A stretch of DNA of 34,075 bases from ANME-2 cluster archaeon (lineage in GTDB: Archaea > Halobacteriota > Methanosarcinia > Methanosarcinales > Methanocomedenaceae), in contig JAMJFQ010000003.1 in the NCBI GenBank assembly GCA_023544605.1, positions 1 to 34,075 on the forward strand. Direction: 5' to 3'. Each line of letters starts with the position of its first letter. Within the stretch, counting starts at the first letter, position 1. The notes under the pieces are model-generated. The model did not search any database, was not told the origin of the DNA, and saw nothing but the letters and a program-made list of their open reading frames with translations. The position numbers and the translations under genes are program-made. Positions 28,728 through 34,075 of the stretch are shown in pieces.

Positions 28728-29795
28728 TTAAGGAATTTTATATATCCAGCCATTTGTATCAGGTATTTCGCCGTACTGTATGCCTGATATCTCATCGAAC
28801 AACCGGTTTGCAACTGGACCTATCTTGCCATCATTGATATTGATGTTGGTATCTTTATATTGTATCTCACCCACAGGTGATATGACGGCTGCAGTACCAG
28901 TGCCAAAGACTTCCTGGAGGCGACCCTCATTTGATGCCTCTATGACCTCGTCTATTGAGATGCGTTTCTCCTGCACATCCATACCCCATGACTTAGCAAG
29001 AATGATGGCTGTGTCCCTGGTAATACCAGGCAGGATGGAACCTTCCAGTGGTGGGGTTATTATCACATCATCGATGACAAAGAAGATGTTCATGGTACCC
29101 ACTTCGTCGATGTACTTGTGCTGCTCGCCGTCCAGCCACAGTACCTGGGTAAAGCCTTTTTCCTGTGCGATCTTTGCGGGCAGCAGGCTGGCGGCATAGT
29201 TACCGGCGGTCTTTGCCTCACCCACACCCCCCTTTACTGCCCTGACATATTCATCAGGGACAAGCAGGCTTACCGGATTGAATCCTTCTTTGTAGTAGGC
29301 GCCTACCGGGGAGAGGATTATCAGGAAGCGGTAGGTGCTGGACGGATGAACACCAAGGAAATTATCTGTTCCAAAGACGATGGGGCGAATGTACAGTGAG
29401 TATCCTTTTGAGGTAGGTACCCAGTTGCGGTCCTGTTTTATCAGTTCGGTCATGGCCTCCAGGAATATATCCAGATCGATCTGCGGGATGCACATCCTTT
29501 CGTTGGACCGGTTCATTCGTTCCAGATTTTTCTCGGGGCGGAATATGTTGATGCTTCCGTCTTTGGTGTGGAAGGCCTTGAGCCCTTCAAATACTGCCTG
29601 TGCATAGTGCAGTGTGCACATGGCAGGTTCGAACTCGATCTTCCCATAGGGTTCTATCCTGGGATTGATCCATTTTCCATTATCGTAATCCATACTGAAC
29701 ATGTGATCGGTAAAAACATCACCGAAGCCCAGTGTATCAAAGTCCACTTCAGATATATGGCTGTTCTGGGTCTTTGTGATCTTGATGTTTGACAT
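28728..29795 (-). CDS. ilvE: Branched-chain amino acid aminotransferase
   Basis: YAQAVFEGLKAF, RPEKNLERMNRS, YIRPIVFGTD, EVFGTGTAAVISPV. Start trimmed from ORF 29903. Confidence 0.95.
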   Translation of the reverse strand: MSNIKITKTQNSHISEVDFDTLGFGDVFTDHMFSMDYDNGKWINPRIEPYGKIEFEPAMCTLHYAQAVFEGLKAFHTKDGSINIFRPEKNLERMNRSNERMCIPQIDLDIFLEAMTELIKQDRNWVPTSKGYSLYIRPIVFGTDNFLGVHPSSTYRFLIILSPVGAYYKEGFNPVSLLVPDEYVRAVKGGVGEAKTAGNYAASLLPAKIAQEKGFTQVLWLDGEQHKYIDEVGTMNIFFVIDDVIITPPLEGSILPGITRDTAIILAKSWGMDVQEKRISIDEVIEASNEGRLQEVFGTGTAAVISPVGEIQYKDTNININDGKIGPVANRLFDEISGIQYGEIPDTNGWIYKIP

Positions 29796-30024
29796 GATTG
29801 ATTTCCCGTGTAATATTCGGTATTTCCGATACCCTATTACCGATAACCTATAATAAATATAATGGATAGGTAATTGTGTTAAGGCAACAATTTTCAAATC
29901 CATTATTGATCGGGCTGTCCTTAACTAAATCGATACGAGAATCCTAAAATCTGAAAAGACTTTTATTCTATTATCTTCAATAAAGCTGACAATTGAATAT
30001 TAAATGTATCATAAAGGGAATTCT

Positions 30025-31305
30025 ATGTTCACAATAAAGAATCATCTTGAAAAGCGGGACGGTCACCTTACCATCGGAGGGATTGACACTGTTGACCTTG
30101 TTGAAAAATATGGGACGCCGCTGTACGTGACGAATGAGCAGCGTGTCCGGGACAATTTCCGACGTTACAGTGAGGCTTTTCCCGATGCTGATTTGTATTA
30201 TGCGGCTAAGGCGAACGGAAACTTCACCATCCTGCGTATACTGGCACAGGAGGGGGCTGGCGCAGATGTGTTCGGAGATGGTGAGCTTTACATGGCATTG
30301 CTTGCTGGTATCCCAAAAGAAAAGATACTGTTCAACGGCAATTCCAAGAGCGACAGGGAACTGGCAATGGCTGTGGAGACCGGTGTCAGGGTATCAGTGG
30401 ACTCACGTGATGAGTTGAATACCTTAAGCCGCATTGCCACATCGCAGAACAAGATTGTGGATATAGCCTTCAGGGTCAACCCGGATGTATCCCCTGATAC
30501 TCATCCCAAGATAAGTACCGGACTTCGGACATCCAAGTTCGGAATACCACACAAGGAAGTGGTTGCCGCATATAAGGAGGCAGTGGAACTGGGAGGGGTA
30601 AATCCAGTGGGAATGCACTGTCATATTGGTAGCCAGATACTGGATACGTCCCCATTCGACGAAGCTGTCAACCGTATGATGGACCTGGTGGAACAGGTGA
30701 AAAGGCTTGGCGTGGAGCTTGAGTTCCTGGATATGGGGTCGGGACTGGGTATACCGTATAAGAAGGGTGAACATGCACCTACACCTAAGGACCTGTCAGA
30801 AGTGATACTCCCCATCTTTGAGATGCGTTCAAAGGCTATAGGCGTAAATATTAAATTAATAATCGAACCTGGCAGGTACATTATGGGAGATACCACCATA
30901 CTGCTGACAACGGTTAATACCATGAAGCATGCTGCCAAGAAGTTCGTTGGCGTGGATGCAGGATTCAACCTGTTGATAAGACCTGCCATGTATGACAGTT
31001 ATCATCATGTAGTAGTGGCCAACAAGGTAGATGCCAAGGTCTCAAGCCTGTACACGGTGGTAGGTCCTATTTGCGAGACCGGAGATATACTGGCACATGA
31101 CAGGGAACTGCCAGAGGTTGCAAAGGATGATATCATAGCCATACTTGATGCTGGTGCCTATGGTTTCAGTATGAGCAGCCAGTATAACGGGCGGCCCAGG
31201 TGTGCCGAGTTGCTGGTCAATGGGGCATGGGTGGATGTAATAAGGAAGGCTGAGACCTATGATGACCTGTTGGCGAACCAGCTCGTACCCGAGAGATTAC
31301 TTTAG
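30025..31305 (+). CDS. lysA: Diaminopimelate decarboxylase
   Basis: YGTPLYVTNEQRVRDNF, YYAAKANGN, GMHCHIGSQI, EPGRYIMGD, CETGDILA, DAGAYGFSMSSQYNGRPR. Confidence 0.95.
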   Translation: MFTIKNHLEKRDGHLTIGGIDTVDLVEKYGTPLYVTNEQRVRDNFRRYSEAFPDADLYYAAKANGNFTILRILAQEGAGADVFGDGELYMALLAGIPKEKILFNGNSKSDRELAMAVETGVRVSVDSRDELNTLSRIATSQNKIVDIAFRVNPDVSPDTHPKISTGLRTSKFGIPHKEVVAAYKEAVELGGVNPVGMHCHIGSQILDTSPFDEAVNRMMDLVEQVKRLGVELEFLDMGSGLGIPYKKGEHAPTPKDLSEVILPIFEMRSKAIGVNIKLIIEPGRYIMGDTTILLTTVNTMKHAAKKFVGVDAGFNLLIRPAMYDSYHHVVVANKVDAKVSSLYTVVGPICETGDILAHDRELPEVAKDDIIAILDAGAYGFSMSSQYNGRPRCAELLVNGAWVDVIRKAETYDDLLANQLVPERLL

Positions 31306-31444
31306 GAGGGTTGATGGGTGGTCTGTAGCGCGGTCTCTTTCCTGAACCAGAAGCGATTACGACAAATATAAATGTATAAAAAGGAATTGTGGTTAGCATA
31401 TTTTGGGGTTTAGAACAAAATCACATGTATTGGAGAGAAAATCT

Positions 31445-31618
31445 TTGACAGTAAGTGTAGACAGATTCAAATGCGGATATTGTGGTGCATGTGTCAGTGT
31501 ATGCCCTACAGGTGCCCTTGAGTTGATGGAGACCTGGATAGAAGTGGACGGATCATGTAATGATTGTGGGATATGTGCAAAGATATGTCCTGTGGGTGCG
31601 CTGGAGGTATCCAAATGA
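31445..31618 (+). CDS. 2x[4Fe-4S] ferredoxin-type protein
   Basis: [12 protein letters not shown] and [15 protein letters not shown] start after ggagag; stop overlaps the next ATG. Confidence 0.88.
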   Translation: MTVSVDRFKCGYCGACVSVCPTGALELMETWIEVDGSCNDCGICAKICPVGALEVSK

Positions 31619-32841
31619 AAGACCGCTATGATGTAATCGTGGTGGGAGCGGGACCTGGGGGTTCTATGACTGCCAAGACAGCAGCCCTTGAAGGGCTAGA
31701 TGTCCTGCTTATCGAGAAGCGTCAGCAGATAGGTGACCCTGTGCGGTGTGCCGAGGGAGTGAATAAGGAATACCTTAAGGAGTATATCGAGCCTGACCCT
31801 GCCTGGATATCTGCCGAGGTCAAGGGTTCTAAAATATACTCACCTGACGGCACCATGATAGAGATGAGTGAAGAACTTTCGGGTGCTGAAGTAGGATATG
31901 TACTGGAGCGTAAGGTATTTGACCGGGCACTGGCCAGGGAAGCTGCATTGGCAGGTGCCGAGGTGATGGTCAAGACCAGGGCAACAGGACTGTTGATCGA
32001 AGATGGTTTTGTGAAAGGTATAAAAGCAGAACATATGGGTAAGAAGTATGATATCAGGGCAAAGATCGTGGTGGGTGCTGACGGTGTTGAGTCGAAAGTG
32101 GGACGCTGGGCCGGCATTGACACGACGTTAAAACCAAGCGATATGTGTACCTGTGCCCAGTATCTCATGACCGATATTGATATTGACCCGGATTTTTGCG
32201 AGTTCTTCCTGGGAAATGAGATCGCTCCTATTGGTTATATCTGGGTATTTCCAAAGGGCAATAATATGGCCAATGTAGGGATAGGTATCACTGGAAATGC
32301 ATCGGGTAAAGTCAGGGCAATAGAACTGCTGGATGATTTTGTGCAGGAACATTATCCCGGCGGAAAGGCCATTGAACTGGTGGTAGGAGGAGTACCTGTT
32401 TGTGGTACAATTGAGAGGACGGTTGCCAACGGGCTCATGCTTGTGGGGGACGCTGCCCGTCAATCAGACCCGGTGACCGGTGGTGGGATATTCAATTCCA
32501 TGTGGGCCGGGGATATGGCGGGTAAGGTGGCAGCCAGTGCCATCAGGCGCTCGGACGTGTCTGCTGAGTCCCTGGAAGAATATGAGAAGAAATGGCGTGC
32601 TGAACTGGGGCGTGATATAAATATGAGTCTGGTGGTCAAGCAGCGGTTTACCAGATTAAGTGATCATGAGTTGAATACACTGGCCCATTCCCTGGAAGGT
32701 ATCGACCTGGGAAGTGCTACTCTTATCGGGCTGTTGTGGGCCCTATTCAAGGCCAATAAGAAACTTTTATGGGATTTGAGGAGCATATTCAAGGGGATAA
32801 AGGATATCGAGATGGAAGTAAGTGCGGAGGTAGGATCATGA
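31615..32841 (+). CDS. Geranylgeranyl reductase family (archaeal lipid reductase)
   Basis: [64 protein letters not shown]. Confidence 0.92.
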   Translation: MKDRYDVIVVGAGPGGSMTAKTAALEGLDVLLIEKRQQIGDPVRCAEGVNKEYLKEYIEPDPAWISAEVKGSKIYSPDGTMIEMSEELSGAEVGYVLERKVFDRALAREAALAGAEVMVKTRATGLLIEDGFVKGIKAEHMGKKYDIRAKIVVGADGVESKVGRWAGIDTTLKPSDMCTCAQYLMTDIDIDPDFCEFFLGNEIAPIGYIWVFPKGNNMANVGIGITGNASGKVRAIELLDDFVQEHYPGGKAIELVVGGVPVCGTIERTVANGLMLVGDAARQSDPVTGGGIFNSMWAGDMAGKVAASAIRRSDVSAESLEEYEKKWRAELGRDINMSLVVKQRFTRLSDHELNTLAHSLEGIDLGSATLIGLLWALFKANKKLLWDLRSIFKGIKDIEMEVSAEVGS

Positions 32842-33977
32842 GCGATACAGATTTTAAGCCAAAACCCGGTTCTTTGTTGTTTAACAACTTGAAAGATAAG
32901 GATACTATTATACTTGCAGCCAATCCCAGGATAGCCCTGGTGAACAAGGGTATTTTCCAGGCAGCTAAGGATATGGATGCGGCGCTGATAGTTGAGCTTG
33001 CCAGGTCTGAGTGTGACCTGATGGGTGGTTATTCGGGGCAGAAACCTGCTGATTTTTCGCGAATGGCCGGTGAAGCGGCCCGGGAGGTCGGGTTTGATAT
33101 ATGGGCACTGCATGCTGACCATATCGGCATCAAGAAGGGTACACCCGAGGATATCCAGGCTACCAAGGAACTGGTGAGCGGGCAGATAGATGCGGGTTAT
33201 ACGTCCTTTGCCATTGATGCGTCACATCTGTTCAATTTCCAGGGTGGGGATCTGAGGGAGGAACTGGCTGATAATATCAATGCTACTACTGAAATTGGCA
33301 AACATATACAACAACAGATGGCTGGTAAGGAGTACGGCCTTGAAGTTGAAGTAGGTGAGATAGGCAGGGAGGACGAGTCGGGCAGGGTGCTGACCAGGCC
33401 CGAGGAGGCAGTTACTTTCATTACGGCGCTGAACAAGAATGGCATCCGCCCTCACGTGTTGGCTATCGCAAACGGCAGCGCCCATGGCAATACGTATGAC
33501 GCCTTGGGTAACCTTATCGAGCAGGTGTCCATCGACATCCCCCAGACCATAGCTGTGGCAAAGGCGCTGAGGGACAACAAGTTGGATGTGAGGATAGCCC
33601 AGCATGGTATTACGGGTACGCCCAGAGACCTGATACATAATCATTTCCCGCGTGGGGATATTATCAAGGGCAATGTGGCCACGTTCTACCAGAACATGGT
33701 GTGGGACCTGTTCAAGGTGTACGAGCCTGAACTGTACAGTGATATCTGGAACTGGACAATGGAGAACTATAGAGAGCAGGCGAAGGGCAAGGCTGACAAT
33801 GAGGTGTTCGGTAAGTTCAGCAAGTTTGCTATCAAGCAGTTCTACGACAGGATATATTCTGTAGGCGGGGATACGAGGCAGGCCATTGATGCCCTGGCGT
33901 ATGCCGAGACGCTGATATTCTTGAAGGCGTTCAATGCCAAGGGCTCTGCGCAGTTCGTCAGGGATGCGATGAGGTAA
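32838..33977 (+). CDS. Class II (zinc) ketose-bisphosphate aldolase family protein
   Basis: [53 protein letters not shown]; 379 aa; ATGA overlap with the upstream gene. Confidence 0.75.
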   Translation: MSDTDFKPKPGSLLFNNLKDKDTIILAANPRIALVNKGIFQAAKDMDAALIVELARSECDLMGGYSGQKPADFSRMAGEAAREVGFDIWALHADHIGIKKGTPEDIQATKELVSGQIDAGYTSFAIDASHLFNFQGGDLREELADNINATTEIGKHIQQQMAGKEYGLEVEVGEIGREDESGRVLTRPEEAVTFITALNKNGIRPHVLAIANGSAHGNTYDALGNLIEQVSIDIPQTIAVAKALRDNKLDVRIAQHGITGTPRDLIHNHFPRGDIIKGNVATFYQNMVWDLFKVYEPELYSDIWNWTMENYREQAKGKADNEVFGKFSKFAIKQFYDRIYSVGGDTRQAIDALAYAETLIFLKAFNAKGSAQFVRDAMR

Positions 33978-34075
33978 GGGTTGTTTTTTAGAGGGCCTAT
34001 TTATCAGGGCTTATAAGAGATAATCCGACAATCTCACTGTAGCTATACAAATACTTTTATTCTACCTTACTTTTT

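Overview
Archaeal chromosomal window, probably from an ANME-2-like member of the Methanosarcinales (inferred from gene content, not proven). Most of it is ordinary archaeal housekeeping: Kae1, the RFC large subunit, thymidylate kinase, TrmI, phosphoglycerate mutase, a complete UDP-GlcNAc operon (glmU-like/glmS/glmM/glmU-like) plus a UDP-sugar dehydrogenase, aminotransferases, a PAC2 protein, LysA, geranylgeranyl reductase and others. Accessory or unusual features are: (1) a 16-haem membrane-anchored c-type cytochrome with a 76-residue internal repeat; (2) a bacterial-type queuosine pair, queA-tgt, translationally coupled and next to a MITE; (3) a 369-bp MITE-like element with terminal inverted repeats and a 9-bp direct repeat at its ends, lying between an HgdB/HgdC-type ATP-dependent reductase pair and queA-tgt, with a related inverted copy near the window start; (4) a tRNA-Thr(GGT) with a 32-nt intron; (5) a probable relic of an IS200/IS605 TnpB 3' end with an omega-RNA-like hairpin; (6) a first GlmU-like paralog with degenerate motifs. 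No CRISPR array or rRNA was seen. All product calls come from motif reading of the supplied translations; no database search was run.
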